Shown: positions 27,212 through 35,906, counted from the stretch's first letter. The stretch is DNA of 42,552 nt from Betaproteobacteria bacterium (GCA_021373185.1 JAJFTF010000037.1:1-42552), one strand, 5' to 3'. The notes: generated by a model from the sequence alone, not told the origin. Program-made: numbers and translations.

Positions 27212-28291
27212 CTAACCCGCCTTCTTGACCGCGGCCAGCTTCTGCCGGAAAGCCTCGGTCAGCGCCGGCAAAATGGTCATGGCATTGCCGACGATGCCGT
27301 AGGTGGCGTAATCGAAAATCGGCGCATTGGGGTCGTTGTTGATGGCGATGATGCAGTCCGACGCATCCATGCCGACCCGATGCTGGATCGCGCCGGAAAT
27401 ACCGGCGGCGATATACAGTTTGGGTCGCACGGTCTTGCCCGACTGGCCCACCTGCCGCTCCAGATCGACCCAGCCGGCCTGAACCACGGGGCGGGACGCA
27501 CCCACTTCGGCACCTAGCACTTTGGCAAGATCCCAGATCAACTGGAAATTTTCAGGTTTCTTCATGCCCCGCCCGCCGGACACGATGATGTCGGCGAAGG
27601 CCAGTTGCGGTTTGTCCTGCATGGCATCCGGGATATATTCCAGCACCTTGGTGATGATGCTGCTCTCGATCATCCCCAACGGGTGTTCAATCACCCGTCC
27701 GCTGCGGCTGGCATCGCGTTCCGTCATCGCCATCACCCGCGAGCGCACGGTGGCCATCTGCGGCCGGTAGTTGAGGGTGACGATGGTACACAGCAGGCTG
27801 CCGCCGAAGGTGGGGCGGGTAGCGGCCATGCTGCGGTTGTCCGGGTCGATGGTCAGAGCAGTGCAATCGGCAGTGAGGCCGGTCTGCAAGGTCGTCGCCA
27901 CGCTGCCCGCCAGATCACGCCCCTGAGTGGTGGCCCCCAGCAGCAGGATTTCAGGCTGGTAAGCGTTGACCAGGTCGGTCATGCCCTTGGTGAATGGCTC
28001 GTTGCGGTAATCCTTGAGGATGTCGTCCGCCATCAGGTAGCACAGGTCGGCACCGTGGAACATCGCTTCATTGCAGAACTGGCGGGATTGTTCGCCGGGC
28101 GCGCCCAGCACCACGCCGGCCAGTTCCACGCCAAGCATGTCGGCGAGCTTCCTGCCCTCGCCCATCAGTTCCCATGAAACCGGGTGAACCTGCCCCTGTT
28201 CATGCTCGACGAACACCCACACGCCCTTGTAGCCGGCGAGCTTGGGGTCGAGTTCAAATTTGCGTTTCTTTTTGGCCGGTACTTCACTCAT
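27212..28291 (-). CDS. fixB: FixB, electron transfer flavoprotein alpha-like subunit
   Basis: A 359-residue EtfA-family protein, partner of FixA in the FixABCX bifurcating complex. The N-terminal domain has the alpha-subunit pattern (GVWVFVEHEQGQVHPVSWEL). The C-terminal FAD domain carries VSGGRGMKKPENF, GASRPVVQAGWV, VRPKLYIAAGISGAIQHRVG and SDCIIAINNDPNAPIF, all strong EtfA signatures. The Lys/Arg-rich leader (PAKKKRKFELDPKLAGYKG) is typical of nitrogen-fixation FixB. An AAGGAAAAAG site precedes the ATG, and fixA ends 19 nt upstream. Downstream lies element B and then fixC. Confidence 0.96.
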   Translation of the reverse strand: MSEVPAKKKRKFELDPKLAGYKGVWVFVEHEQGQVHPVSWELMGEGRKLADMLGVELAGVVLGAPGEQSRQFCNEAMFHGADLCYLMADDILKDYRNEPFTKGMTDLVNAYQPEILLLGATTQGRDLAGSVATTLQTGLTADCTALTIDPDNRSMAATRPTFGGSLLCTIVTLNYRPQMATVRSRVMAMTERDASRSGRVIEHPLGMIESSIITKVLEYIPDAMQDKPQLAFADIIVSGGRGMKKPENFQLIWDLAKVLGAEVGASRPVVQAGWVDLERQVGQSGKTVRPKLYIAAGISGAIQHRVGMDASDCIIAINNDPNAPIFDYATYGIVGNAMTILPALTEAFRQKLAAVKKAG

Positions 28292-28310
28292 GGCTTTTTC
28301 CTTTTCTCAA

Positions 28311-29153
28311 TCAAGCGCGCTTGGCAATTTCTTTTTCCACCACCGGAAAACGGGTGAACATTTTCGACAGCACGGTAATGGCCACATCCCTGGGATCGCC
28401 GCTTTCCACCTCGATCATCTCGGCACGCTCGGATTTCGGCGTCGGGGCGAACACCTTGCTCACCACCGTGGGCGAGCCCTTGAGGCCGATTTTGGTAATG
28501 TCCTCAATACCGGCGGCGTCCTTGTCCCACACCTTGAGCGGATGGCGGGCCGCGCGGAACATGTTCGGCATGCTGGCGAAGCGCATCTGGTTGTTGCCCT
28601 CAAGCACCGTCACCAGGCAGGGCAGGCTGGTTTTCAGCAACTGCACGCCGCCTTCCGCACGGCGCTCCACCACGATTTCACTGGCTTCCGCCTTGACCGA
28701 TACGATCTTCGAAACATAAGTCAGCAGTTGCATGTCCAGGCGCTTGGCCACACCCGGGCCGACCTGGGCGGTATCGCCGTCGATGGTCTGCTTGCCGGTG
28801 AACACCATGTCCACCGGCATGTTTTTCTGGATCTGGCGGATCGCGGAAGCCAGCGCAAAGCTGGTCGCCAGCGTATCGGCGCCGGCAAAGGCGCGGTCGG
28901 TAATCAGGATCGCGTCGTCCGCACCGAACGACAGCGCCTTGCGCAGGGCGGCTTCAGCCTGGGGCGGACCCATGGTAATCACGGTGACCGTGCCGCCGTA
29001 CTTGTCCTTGAGGCGCAGCGCCTCTTCCAGCGCGAACAGATCGTAGGGATTGATGATCGCCGGCACGCCCTGGCGCATGATGGTGTTGGTCACCGGATGG
29101 ACGCGAATCTGCGCGCTGTCCGGCACCTGCTTGATGCAAACGACGATATGCAT
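28311..29153 (-). CDS. fixA: FixA, electron transfer flavoprotein beta-like subunit
   Basis: A 280-residue EtfB-family protein. In FixABCX it takes electrons from NADH and holds, with FixB, the bifurcating flavin. Signatures are the start MHIVVCIKQVPDSAQIRVHP, NPYDLFALEEALRLKDKYGG, GADDAILITDRAFAGADTLA and TGKQTIDGDTAQVGPGVAKR. Length and order match nitrogen-fixation fixA. An AAGGAAATTTTC stretch before the ATG gives a ribosome site. The 160-nt spacer to nifW on its upstream side holds dyad element C, and no separate promoter is evident there, so it is probably read from the nifV promoter. Confidence 0.96.
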   Translation of the reverse strand: MHIVVCIKQVPDSAQIRVHPVTNTIMRQGVPAIINPYDLFALEEALRLKDKYGGTVTVITMGPPQAEAALRKALSFGADDAILITDRAFAGADTLATSFALASAIRQIQKNMPVDMVFTGKQTIDGDTAQVGPGVAKRLDMQLLTYVSKIVSVKAEASEIVVERRAEGGVQLLKTSLPCLVTVLEGNNQMRFASMPNMFRAARHPLKVWDKDAAGIEDITKIGLKGSPTVVSKVFAPTPKSERAEMIEVESGDPRDVAITVLSKMFTRFPVVEKEIAKRA

Positions 29154-29182
29154 GAAAATTTCCTTTCAGCCTAAATTCTGAA

Positions 29183-29319
29183 TTTATCCACGGATAAACA
29201 CGGATTAACCCCGATGAAAAAAATTGTTACGAACAAGCCATCAGGCACGTGATAAGCCGGTTGTCCGCCAAATGCGCGCCATTGATAATCCGTGAACATC
29301 CGTGTCAATCTGTGGCTAA
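29183..29319. repeat. Intergenic dyad element C, same family as element A
   Basis: The left part (29183-29214, with TTATCCACGGATAAACACGG) and right part (29286-29319, with ATCCGTGTCAATCTGTGGCT) are imperfect complements. They share the ATCCGTGT/AATC.GTGG motifs of element A. It fills the nifW-fixA spacer. The arms are more diverged than in A and the ~70-bp centre is unrelated to A's. Confidence 0.75.
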
Positions 29320-29331
29320 ACTGTTTTTTGT

Positions 29332-29673
29332 TCAGGCGGCTTTTTGCCGCTGCGGCAAAGCCGCGCGCAGGTTTTCCACCGACACGGTTTTCACCCCTTC
29401 GGCATCGCGGAACACCTTGAACACTTTCTCCTTGACGGCGCTGGAACCGATGAAATCGCGGTAGGCTTTATCCAGCAACGCGCGGCAGGTTTCGTGCGCC
29501 ACCGCCTCGCTGCAATCGGCGGCAAGCGGCGTCTGCCGCAGATACTGGTGGAAGCGCTGCAAAATGTGCAGGCGGTTCACATGCACCGTCGCAGGCTGGT
29601 ATTCGATCGCGAAGAAATCCAGGAACTCTTCGGCGGTGGATAATTTTTGCAGCGCTTGCATCAGTTTTTCCAT
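29332..29673 (-). CDS. nifW: Nitrogenase-stabilizing/protective protein NifW
   Basis: A 113-residue NifW-family protein that interacts with the nitrogenase MoFe protein and helps protect it from oxygen. The family pattern is visible: KLSTAEEFLDFFAIEYQP, then VNRLHILQRFHQYLRQ, and a C-terminal helix with AYRDFIGSSAVKEKVFKVF. The frame could extend six codons to a TTG, but the ATG at 29673 is preceded by GGGAGATA at proper spacing and matches the usual NifW N-terminus. It follows nifV by 24 nt and is co-transcribed with it; fixA lies downstream across element C. Confidence 0.9.
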   Translation of the reverse strand: MEKLMQALQKLSTAEEFLDFFAIEYQPATVHVNRLHILQRFHQYLRQTPLAADCSEAVAHETCRALLDKAYRDFIGSSAVKEKVFKVFRDAEGVKTVSVENLRAALPQRQKAA

Positions 29674-29697
29674 AGCGGTATCTCCCAACAATCAAAT

Positions 29698-30828
29698 TTA
29701 AAAATGCAGCGGCGGCAATACGGCGGTTTCCAGGTAGAACCGCTTCAGGTCGTCCACATCCGGCGCATGTTTGGCCTTCCCCGCATAGCGGCGGATACGC
29801 GCCAGGATGATGCCGGCCTGCGCCTCGTCGAGCAGGATTCCCATATCCGCATAAGCCCTGACCACCGCGTTGCAGCCCGAATGCTTGCCCAGCACCATGC
29901 GGTGGTTGCGCCCGACTTCTTCCGGGGCGAAGCTCTGGTAATTGTCGCGGTGCTTGATCAAGCCATCGACGTGGATGCCGGATTCATGGGTAAACACGCC
30001 CTCGCCAACAATGCTCTTGTTGGCCGACACCGGACGCCCGGAAGCTGCGGCCACCAATCGCGAAATATCGGGAAAGCGCCGGCTGTCGATACCGGTCTCG
30101 ATGCCGTGCAAGTGGCGCAACGCCATCACCGCCTCTTCCAGCGGCGCGTTGCCGGCGCGCTCGCCCAGGCCGTTGACCGTGGTGTTGATATGCGTCGCTC
30201 CCGCCTTCACCGCGGCCAGCGTGTTGGCCGTCGCCATGCCGAGGTCGTTGTGGGCGTGCATCTCGATTTCCGTATCCACAGTGCTGCGCAGGGTGCGCAT
30301 CGCCTCATAAGTGGAAAACGGATCGAGCACCCCCAACGTGTCGGCAAAGCGGATGCGCCGCGCACCCGCAAACTCTGCCGCCTCGGCCACTTGCAGCAGG
30401 AAATCGACATCGGCGCGCGATGCGTCTTCTGCGCCAACGCTCACTTCCATGCCCATCTCCATGGCGGCAGGCACAAACCGGTGTATCGCCTGCAATACCC
30501 ATTCGCGGTCGCGTTTGAGCTTGTGTTCGATCTGCATATCCGAAACCGGGATCGACAGGTTGACGAGATCCACGCCGCATTGCGCCGCCGCCTGCAAATC
30601 CGCATCGCACATCCGGCCCCAGACCATCAGGCGTGAAGCCAGTCCCTGGCCGGCGATGGCGCGGATGATTTCGCGCTCTTCCCCGCCCATGATCGGGATG
30701 CCGACTTCCAGTTCGGGCACGCCGGCAGCGGACAAGGCACTGGCAATCGCCAGCTTCTCCTCGGCGGAGAACGCCACTCCGGCGGTCTGCTCGCCATCGC
30801 GCAATGTCGTATCGTTGATCGTTACCAT
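29698..30828 (-). CDS. nifV: Homocitrate synthase NifV
   Basis: A 376-residue enzyme that condenses acetyl-CoA with 2-oxoglutarate to homocitrate, the organic ligand of the nitrogenase iron-molybdenum cofactor. The active-site motif [18 protein letters not shown] is at the N-terminus. [12 protein letters not shown] holds metal-binding His residues, and [18 protein letters not shown] and [13 protein letters not shown] are typical of the homocitrate/isopropylmalate synthase family. No LeuA-type regulatory domain is present, which favours NifV over LeuA. The frame is open 22 codons further upstream, but the ATG at 30828 follows a GAGGTG ribosome site and begins right at the conserved core. It is the first gene of the nif/fix unit, behind a sigma-54 promoter. 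Confidence 0.95.
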   Translation of the reverse strand: MVTINDTTLRDGEQTAGVAFSAEEKLAIASALSAAGVPELEVGIPIMGGEEREIIRAIAGQGLASRLMVWGRMCDADLQAAAQCGVDLVNLSIPVSDMQIEHKLKRDREWVLQAIHRFVPAAMEMGMEVSVGAEDASRADVDFLLQVAEAAEFAGARRIRFADTLGVLDPFSTYEAMRTLRSTVDTEIEMHAHNDLGMATANTLAAVKAGATHINTTVNGLGERAGNAPLEEAVMALRHLHGIETGIDSRRFPDISRLVAAASGRPVSANKSIVGEGVFTHESGIHVDGLIKHRDNYQSFAPEEVGRNHRMVLGKHSGCNAVVRAYADMGILLDEAQAGIILARIRRYAGKAKHAPDVDDLKRFYLETAVLPPLHF

Positions 30829-30874
30829 GACGCACCTCGTTCTGGTCTGGAAAATCGCTGCTTGAGCAAGCATG

Positions 30875-30890
30875 AGCAAGCGCCGTGCCA
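30875..30890 (-). promoter_or_regulatory. Sigma-54 (-24/-12) promoter of the nifV operon
   Basis: On the minus strand, 30890 to 30875 reads TGGCACGGCGCTTGCT, a full match to the consensus TGGCACR-N4-TTGCW with the invariant GG and GC at correct spacing. It lies about 47 nt upstream of the nifV start codon. The predicted transcription start is near 30864. Confidence 0.92.
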
Positions 30891-30984
30891 CCATCGACAG
30901 TGCAATTGTTTTTGGTTTTTTTTCAAAGCACTAAGGATATTTAGTGAAAAAACAGAATGGTGGAAAACCGACATAAGGCCGCTT

Positions 30985-31000
30985 TGTCGAGTTTGCGACA
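30985..31000. promoter_or_regulatory. NifA upstream activator site
   Basis: TGT-CGAGTTTGCG-ACA fits the NifA-binding consensus TGT-N10-ACA exactly. It lies about 110 bp upstream of the -24 element. The DNA between (about 30901-30960) is strongly AT-rich with long T runs, as expected where IHF bends the DNA so that NifA can reach sigma-54 polymerase. Confidence 0.85.
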
Positions 31001-31150
31001 AGGGATGCGACATCGCCACCAGGATAGGCAAAACGCAGGCGACTCTGACTTTTTTACAACATTTTTATTCCAACAAGCCCACAATTTTCATGGGATTTAC
31101 GAAGACCCGACTAAACTGCTAATCAAGCAGCCTCTATCAGGGAGTCAAGA

Positions 31151-31975
31151 ATGAACACTGATTTATCTATGCCAACTACCCGTGCCGCCTCGCCAAAAGG
31201 ATATGGCTGGGCGCTACTTGCCTGCGTGTTCACTACCGTTATCGCCACGCCGCTTATCGGCCATATCGATCTGGCGAATATCGTGATGCTGTTCCTGCTG
31301 ACGGTACTGCTGGTGGCAGCGTATGTCGGGCGCGGTCCGGCGGTGTTGGCGGCATTTCTCAGCGTGGCGCTGTTCGACTTTTTCTTCGTGCCGCCACGAT
31401 TCACGTTTTCGGTGGACGACCCGCAATATCTGGTGACCTTTGTCGTGATGCTAGCCGTTGCTCTGGTTACCGGCCAACTCACTGCCGGCTTGCGGCAGCA
31501 GGCGGATGTGGCATCAGCCCGTGAAAAACGGACGCAAGCACTCTATGAAATGGCGCGAAGCCTTGCTGGGGCGCTGACTATTGAGCAGGTTTCCGGCATC
31601 GTCCGCCAATCCCTGCCTGGCAGCCTTGAACTCGACGTCATCCTGCTGTTACCCGATAAAACGGGGAAACTGAAGCCGACCTCCCCTTTGGAGAATCAGC
31701 CTCAACTCGACCAGCTATTCGAGCTAATGTCTTTCGAACAGGGGGAACCGGTCGAGGACTACAGCGTTTCGGGATACGGCTATGGCGCCGGGTATTTTCC
31801 GCTCAAGGCACCGACGAAGTGCTGGGGCGTGATTGCCTTTATCCCGAACAGTCAACATCCTGACGCACTACGGGGGCAAACACCACTACTGGCGACCATT
31901 GCATCGGTTGTCGCTATCGCCGTGGAACGCTTGCACTACGTGGAAGCGGCCCAAGCGTGCAACCATAACGCATAA
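31151..31975 (+). CDS. Orphan KdpD-like sensor module (DUF4118 plus GAF, no kinase)
   Basis: A 274-residue membrane protein matching only the middle of KdpD. Four closely spaced spans (~20-115) carry the DUF4118 signature, with phrases nearly identical to the full KdpD encoded nearby: DLANIVMLFLLTVLLVA, GRGPAVLAAFLSVALFD, FFVPPRFTFSV and VALVTGQLTAGLR. A GAF-like domain (~125-265) follows, ending VAIAVERLHYVEAAQ. It lacks both the N-terminal KdpD/Usp region and the kinase core, and stops where KdpD enters its HisKA domain. GGGAG precedes the ATG, so it looks translatable rather than decayed. It is divergent from nifV and convergent with kdpE (18 nt between ends). It may be a duplicated fragment of kdpD now acting as a separate sensor or a modulator of KdpD; that is inference. 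Confidence 0.85.
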   Translation: MNTDLSMPTTRAASPKGYGWALLACVFTTVIATPLIGHIDLANIVMLFLLTVLLVAAYVGRGPAVLAAFLSVALFDFFFVPPRFTFSVDDPQYLVTFVVMLAVALVTGQLTAGLRQQADVASAREKRTQALYEMARSLAGALTIEQVSGIVRQSLPGSLELDVILLLPDKTGKLKPTSPLENQPQLDQLFELMSFEQGEPVEDYSVSGYGYGAGYFPLKAPTKCWGVIAFIPNSQHPDALRGQTPLLATIASVVAIAVERLHYVEAAQACNHNA

Positions 31976-31993
31976 CGCCACCTTCACCGACAA

Positions 31994-32689
31994 CTATTCG
32001 ACCGCCAGACGGTAGCCGACGCCGACCTCCGTCAGGAGCCAGCGTGGCTGAGCCGGGTTGTCTTCCAACTTGTGGCGCAATTGCCCCATGTAGATTCTCA
32101 AATAATGACTGCTCTCGATGTGGGAAGGTCCCCATACTTCGCGCAGGATAAGACGATGGGTCAGCACCTTTCCGGCATTACGGATAAGCAACGTGAGCAG
32201 ACGATATTCGATTGGCGTGAGGTGAACCGGGAGCCCATCCCGTTTTACGGTACGGTTGACCATATCGACACGGACACCGCCAAACTCCGTCACGGTCGCG
32301 CCATCGTCACCGGCCTTGTCCCGACGCCGTAGCGCAACCCTCACCCGTGCCGACAATTCTCCGACGCTGAAGGGCTTGGTCAGATAATCGTCGGCACCGG
32401 CATCCAGTGCTGCAATCTTGTCGGCTTCCTCGGATCTCGCTGACAGCACGATTACAGGCAACTCAGACCAGCCCCGCAGGTCGCGGATAAACTCGATGCC
32501 GTCACGATCCGGCAGGCCGAGGTCGAGGATAATCAGATCAGGTTTGCGGGTGCCCGCCTCAATCAGTCCCTGTCGCACCGTGTCAGCCTCGAACACATGG
32601 CATCCATCCGATTCCAGTGCGGCACGCACAAAGCGGCGAATCTGTTTTTCGTCTTCGACAAGAATGACGACAGGCGCTATCTCGCTCAT
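31994..32689 (-). CDS. kdpE: KdpE response regulator
   Basis: A 231-residue OmpR-family regulator that activates kdp operon transcription. The receiver has the acidic pair in ILVEDEKQI, phosphoacceptor Asp56 (LIILDLGLPDRDG) and Lys105 (DDYLTKPFSVGEL). The winged-helix domain is typical of KdpE (HLTPIEYRLLTLLIRNAGKV, SHYLRIYMGQLRHKLE). It overlaps kdpD by 4 nt and is translationally coupled to it. Candidate targets are the TTTAC(A/G) direct repeats at 42195-42211 and 36328-36344. Confidence 0.97.
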   Translation of the reverse strand: MSEIAPVVILVEDEKQIRRFVRAALESDGCHVFEADTVRQGLIEAGTRKPDLIILDLGLPDRDGIEFIRDLRGWSELPVIVLSARSEEADKIAALDAGADDYLTKPFSVGELSARVRVALRRRDKAGDDGATVTEFGGVRVDMVNRTVKRDGLPVHLTPIEYRLLTLLIRNAGKVLTHRLILREVWGPSHIESSHYLRIYMGQLRHKLEDNPAQPRWLLTEVGVGYRLAVE

Positions 32690-35406
32690 TCTGGTCGTGT
32701 CCCCTTATATTCCTGGCGCTCTTCATCGGGAAGATCGGCAAGCGTCGGTGGTGTGCCAAGTGGTAAGGTAAAGGTGAAATAAGCCCCACCTGAAGGAGTG
32801 TTTCCCGCCCAGATGCGCCCCTTGTGAGCCTCGACGATAGCACGGCAAATAGCCAGCCCCAAGCCCACCCCCGGCGTGTCGGATTCCTTTTTGCCGCGCG
32901 TGAATTTTTCGAATATCACTTTCTCGCTACCCGACAGTAATCCCGGCCCATTATCGGTGACTGAAATGAGGGCTTCCCCGCCATCGACCCCCGCCTCAAC
33001 TCGAATTTCGCTGCCAGGCAATGTGTATTTTGCGGCGTTTTCGAGCAGATTGCAGAAAACGCGCTCAATCAGCACGGCGTCAAATTCCAGTAGTGGTAGC
33101 TCAGGGGGCAAAGAAATTCGTACCCGATGATGGGACAACGGCTGTTCCCGCGCCTTGAGCGCACTGCCTATCACCTCTTCCAGTGGCTGCCATTGCCGGT
33201 TGAGTTTGACTTCGCCAGATTCCAGGCGAGCCATGTCAAGCAGGTTGTTGACCAGTGCGCTCATGCGGAAAGCCTGGTCACGGATCGCGCCAGCCAGTTC
33301 AAGTTGCGCTGTGCTGAGTGCAGGCGAAGTCAGTGTCAGCGCATCCGCCAAGCCCACCAGTGATGTCAGCGGAGTGCGTAAATCATGCGACAAGGCGGAC
33401 AGCACCGAGTTGCGCAACCGCTCCGACTCGATCCTCACCAGCGCATCCTGAGCCACATCGATGTAATGAACCCGCTCCAGGGCGGTGGCGATCAGCGCTG
33501 CGAATGCATCCAGTTGGCGGCGTTGTTCCGGGATCAATAGCCAGCGCGGATTGGTCGGTTCCACCGCCAAGACGCCGCGAGTGCGCATCGGCGCACGTAG
33601 CGGCAGGTACAGGATCGGGCTGCCGGGCAACGTGTCCGTGCTGAAACCGGCCGGTTCCTCGTGGTCGAAGGCCCACTGGGCGATGCCGGAATCGACAGTC
33701 AAATGAGCGCCATCGGCGATGATCGGCAGCTTATCTTCGTCGTCGGCGATCAGGATGGCGACCTTGACCTCGAACGTTCCCTCGATGAACTTGCGGCCGA
33801 TTTCGACGATCTGTTGCGGCAGGAGCACGGCGGTAAGGTCGCGCGCCATTTCGTAGAGCGCACGCAATCGTGTCTCCCGGTGAGACGCCACGCGAGCCTG
33901 GTAATGCAGATTAGCGGTCAATTGGCCGATGATCAGCGCGACCGCGAGCATCACCGCGAAGGTGAGCAGATATTGCACGTCGCTGACGGCAAACGAAAGA
34001 CGAGGCGGGACGAAGAAATAATCGAACAGGCCGACGCTGACGAAGGCCGCCAGCACCGCCGGGCCACGGCCAAACCTGACCGCCACCAAAACCACGGCGA
34101 GCAGGAACAGCATGACGATATTGGCTAGATCAAAATAGGGATGTACCAGGCTGGCGAGCGCCGCCGCTACGCCGCAGACCCCGGCTGCCCAAGCATAGGA
34201 TGACCAAGACTCACGGGGGGCGATATGCCACGCGGAGAGCTTTTTTGTGGATACCTGGCATCCGTCAGGCGTCTCGCGCGCAATCTGGATGACATCCATG
34301 TCCGGCGACACTTTGCCAACCTGGTCGGCAAAGGAATGTTTCCACGGTATCCAGCTTGGCTGGGTGTCCCGACCGATGATGATCCTGGCGAGATTGCGGC
34401 TGCGGGCGTAGTCCGCCAGGGTCTGCGCCGCGTCCTGCCCCGCCAGCGAGGCGGTCTGCGCGCCCAGTTCATGGGCGAGACGCAACGTGCGCAGGATGCG
34501 ATCCCGTTCGCTCCCCGGCAGCCGCTGCAGCCGGGGGGTTTCGACGTAGACGGCATGCCATTCCACATCGAGCTGGGCGGCGAGGCGGCTTGCGCTGCGC
34601 ACAATCTTTTCGGCCCCGGGGCTGGGCCCCACACCGACCAGCAGGGACTCTCTAGTTTGCCACACCGTCTCAATAGACTGCTCCTGACGGTAGGTGCGCA
34701 TCTGGTTGTCGACGCGGTCGGCGGTGCGCCGCAACGAAAGCTCCCGCAGGGCGATCAGGTTTCCTTTACGGAAGAAATTCTTGATGGCTTCCTCGGCCTG
34801 TTGGGGCATGTAGACCTTGCCCTCCTTGAGCCGCTGCAGCAACTCGTCCGGCGTGATATCGACCAGCACCACCTCATCGGCCTGCTCGAACACCTTGTCG
34901 GGCAGCGTCTCCCAGACACGGATGCCGGTGATACTGCCAACCACGTCGTTGAGGCTTTCCAGGTGCTGGACATTCACCGTGGTATAGACATCGATACCTG
35001 CAGCGAGGATTTCATCGACATCCTGCCAGCGCTTCGGATGGCGGGAACCCTGAGCGTTCGAGTGAGCCAGTTCGTCGACCAGGATCAAGCCAGGCCGCCG
35101 CTTGATTGCGCCATCGAGGTCGAATTCGCTCAAACATTTGCCGCGATATTCGCTCTCCTTGCGCGGCAACACTTCCAGCCCCTCCAGCAGCGCAATGGTT
35201 TCGGCCCTGCCGTGGGTCTCGACAATCCCGACCACCACGTCGAGTCCTTGCGCGCGGCGTTGCTTGCCTGCAGAAAGCATTGCATAGGTTTTTCCGACGC
35301 CAGCGCAGGAGCCGAAAAAAACCTTGAGCTTGCCCCGGCGCGCTTTCTCTTCCTCGCGCTGCATACGGTCAAGCAATTCATCAGGATTGGGACGTTGATC
35401 GGCCAT
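32686..35406 (-). CDS. kdpD: KdpD sensor histidine kinase
   Basis: A 906-residue potassium/turgor sensor kinase. The N-terminal KdpD domain has the Walker-type motif GSCAGVGKT at ~32-40, and a Usp-like domain lies at ~245-370. Four membrane spans of DUF4118 (~400-500) include DLANIVMLFLLAVVLVA and FFVPPRLSFAV. GAF (~520-660), HisKA (LSALSHDLRTPLTSLVG) and HATPase (NLLENAAKY, DNGPGL, GVGLGLAI) complete the standard KdpD order. I chose the ATG at 35406 (start MADQRPNPDELL); the frame extends to a TTG at 35424, and neither has a strong ribosome site. It follows the 80-residue Cys-rich gene by 20 nt, so it is probably transcribed from a promoter before the PII-like gene rather than from the kdpFABC promoter. 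Confidence 0.97.
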   Translation of the reverse strand: MADQRPNPDELLDRMQREEEKARRGKLKVFFGSCAGVGKTYAMLSAGKQRRAQGLDVVVGIVETHGRAETIALLEGLEVLPRKESEYRGKCLSEFDLDGAIKRRPGLILVDELAHSNAQGSRHPKRWQDVDEILAAGIDVYTTVNVQHLESLNDVVGSITGIRVWETLPDKVFEQADEVVLVDITPDELLQRLKEGKVYMPQQAEEAIKNFFRKGNLIALRELSLRRTADRVDNQMRTYRQEQSIETVWQTRESLLVGVGPSPGAEKIVRSASRLAAQLDVEWHAVYVETPRLQRLPGSERDRILRTLRLAHELGAQTASLAGQDAAQTLADYARSRNLARIIIGRDTQPSWIPWKHSFADQVGKVSPDMDVIQIARETPDGCQVSTKKLSAWHIAPRESWSSYAWAAGVCGVAAALASLVHPYFDLANIVMLFLLAVVLVAVRFGRGPAVLAAFVSVGLFDYFFVPPRLSFAVSDVQYLLTFAVMLAVALIIGQLTANLHYQARVASHRETRLRALYEMARDLTAVLLPQQIVEIGRKFIEGTFEVKVAILIADDEDKLPIIADGAHLTVDSGIAQWAFDHEEPAGFSTDTLPGSPILYLPLRAPMRTRGVLAVEPTNPRWLLIPEQRRQLDAFAALIATALERVHYIDVAQDALVRIESERLRNSVLSALSHDLRTPLTSLVGLADALTLTSPALSTAQLELAGAIRDQAFRMSALVNNLLDMARLESGEVKLNRQWQPLEEVIGSALKAREQPLSHHRVRISLPPELPLLEFDAVLIERVFCNLLENAAKYTLPGSEIRVEAGVDGGEALISVTDNGPGLLSGSEKVIFEKFTRGKKESDTPGVGLGLAICRAIVEAHKGRIWAGNTPSGGAYFTFTLPLGTPPTLADLPDEERQEYKGTRPE

Positions 35407-35426
35407 GTCGTTCAGTATAAACAATC

Positions 35427-35669
35427 CTAGTAACTGGCATACATTCTGTTAACGAGCCGCTGCAATTTCCTTTTCTGCACTTCGCATTCGCAGCAACAGG
35501 TCAACTGCCTGCCGTAGGCCAAGCTGTGGCGTACCGGGTTGACCAGATGCATCTGGTCGCATACTGGGCAACGGTGGGCGTGCATGCTATCGCGTGGCTG
35601 ATTCGGGATCGATAATTCCTGCCCGCACTGGAGAAACTCTTGAAATTGTATGTGACTCATTGAACCCAT
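35427..35669 (-). CDS. Small cysteine-rich protein in the kdpDE unit, function unknown
   Basis: An 80-residue protein with seven Cys: Cys15, a CPVC pair (34, 37) and a CCCEC cluster (58-62), interleaved with His residues. This looks like a zinc-binding fold with two knuckles. The C-terminus is basic (QKRKLQRLVNRMY). The frame is open to 35849, but AGGAG 8 nt before the ATG at 35669 gives a clear start and the upstream part overlaps another gene. I do not recognise the family. It sits between a 58-residue membrane peptide gene and kdpD, all on the same strand with short gaps, which suggests a role linked to Kdp signalling. Confidence 0.65.
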   Translation of the reverse strand: MGSMSHIQFQEFLQCGQELSIPNQPRDSMHAHRCPVCDQMHLVNPVRHSLAYGRQLTCCCECEVQKRKLQRLVNRMYASY

Positions 35670-35718
35670 ATCAAAGACTCCTGCAGTCATGTGTGTCGTT
35701 CGTGTTAAGGGCAGACTC

Positions 35719-35895
35719 TCATGTATCGCCGACCTTGTCTTTTTCCTTGGGCAGATGGTTTCGTGCGGCTGGTTGCTTCCATCTGAACCAGCCGTCAAGG
35801 CGCACATCCAACTCGAGCAAGACATAAACCAGCCAGAGCGGGAGCGCAATGACCAGAAACGCCAGCAGTGGGCCCAGAATGTTGTCCATCTCCAT
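35719..35895 (-). CDS. 58-residue single-span membrane protein in the kdpDE unit
   Basis: This short gene starts with ATG at 35895 (or 35889) and ends with TGA at 35719. The N-terminus MEMDNILGP leads into one hydrophobic helix (LLAFLVIALPLWLVYVLLEL), followed by a charged tail with WFRWKQPAARNHLPKEKDK. It begins 11 nt after the PII-like gene ends, so the two are probably coupled. No strong ribosome site is visible, consistent with coupling. I do not recognise the family. Small membrane peptides are common regulators of ion pumps (compare KdpF), and pairing with a PII-like protein suggests a membrane anchor or target; this is inference. Confidence 0.6.
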   Translation of the reverse strand: MEMDNILGPLLAFLVIALPLWLVYVLLELDVRLDGWFRWKQPAARNHLPKEKDKVGDT

Positions 35896-35906
35896 CTCGA
35901 AAAAGG

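Noticed and set aside
31151..31975. Orphan KdpD-like gene as a frameshifted full kdpD
   Set aside because: The sequence after the stop runs directly into convergent kdpE, and no kinase-domain coding sequence is found in any frame downstream.
34225..35430. A 401-codon plus-strand frame opposite kdpD
   Set aside because: kdpD is unambiguous on the minus strand; the frame is a shadow.
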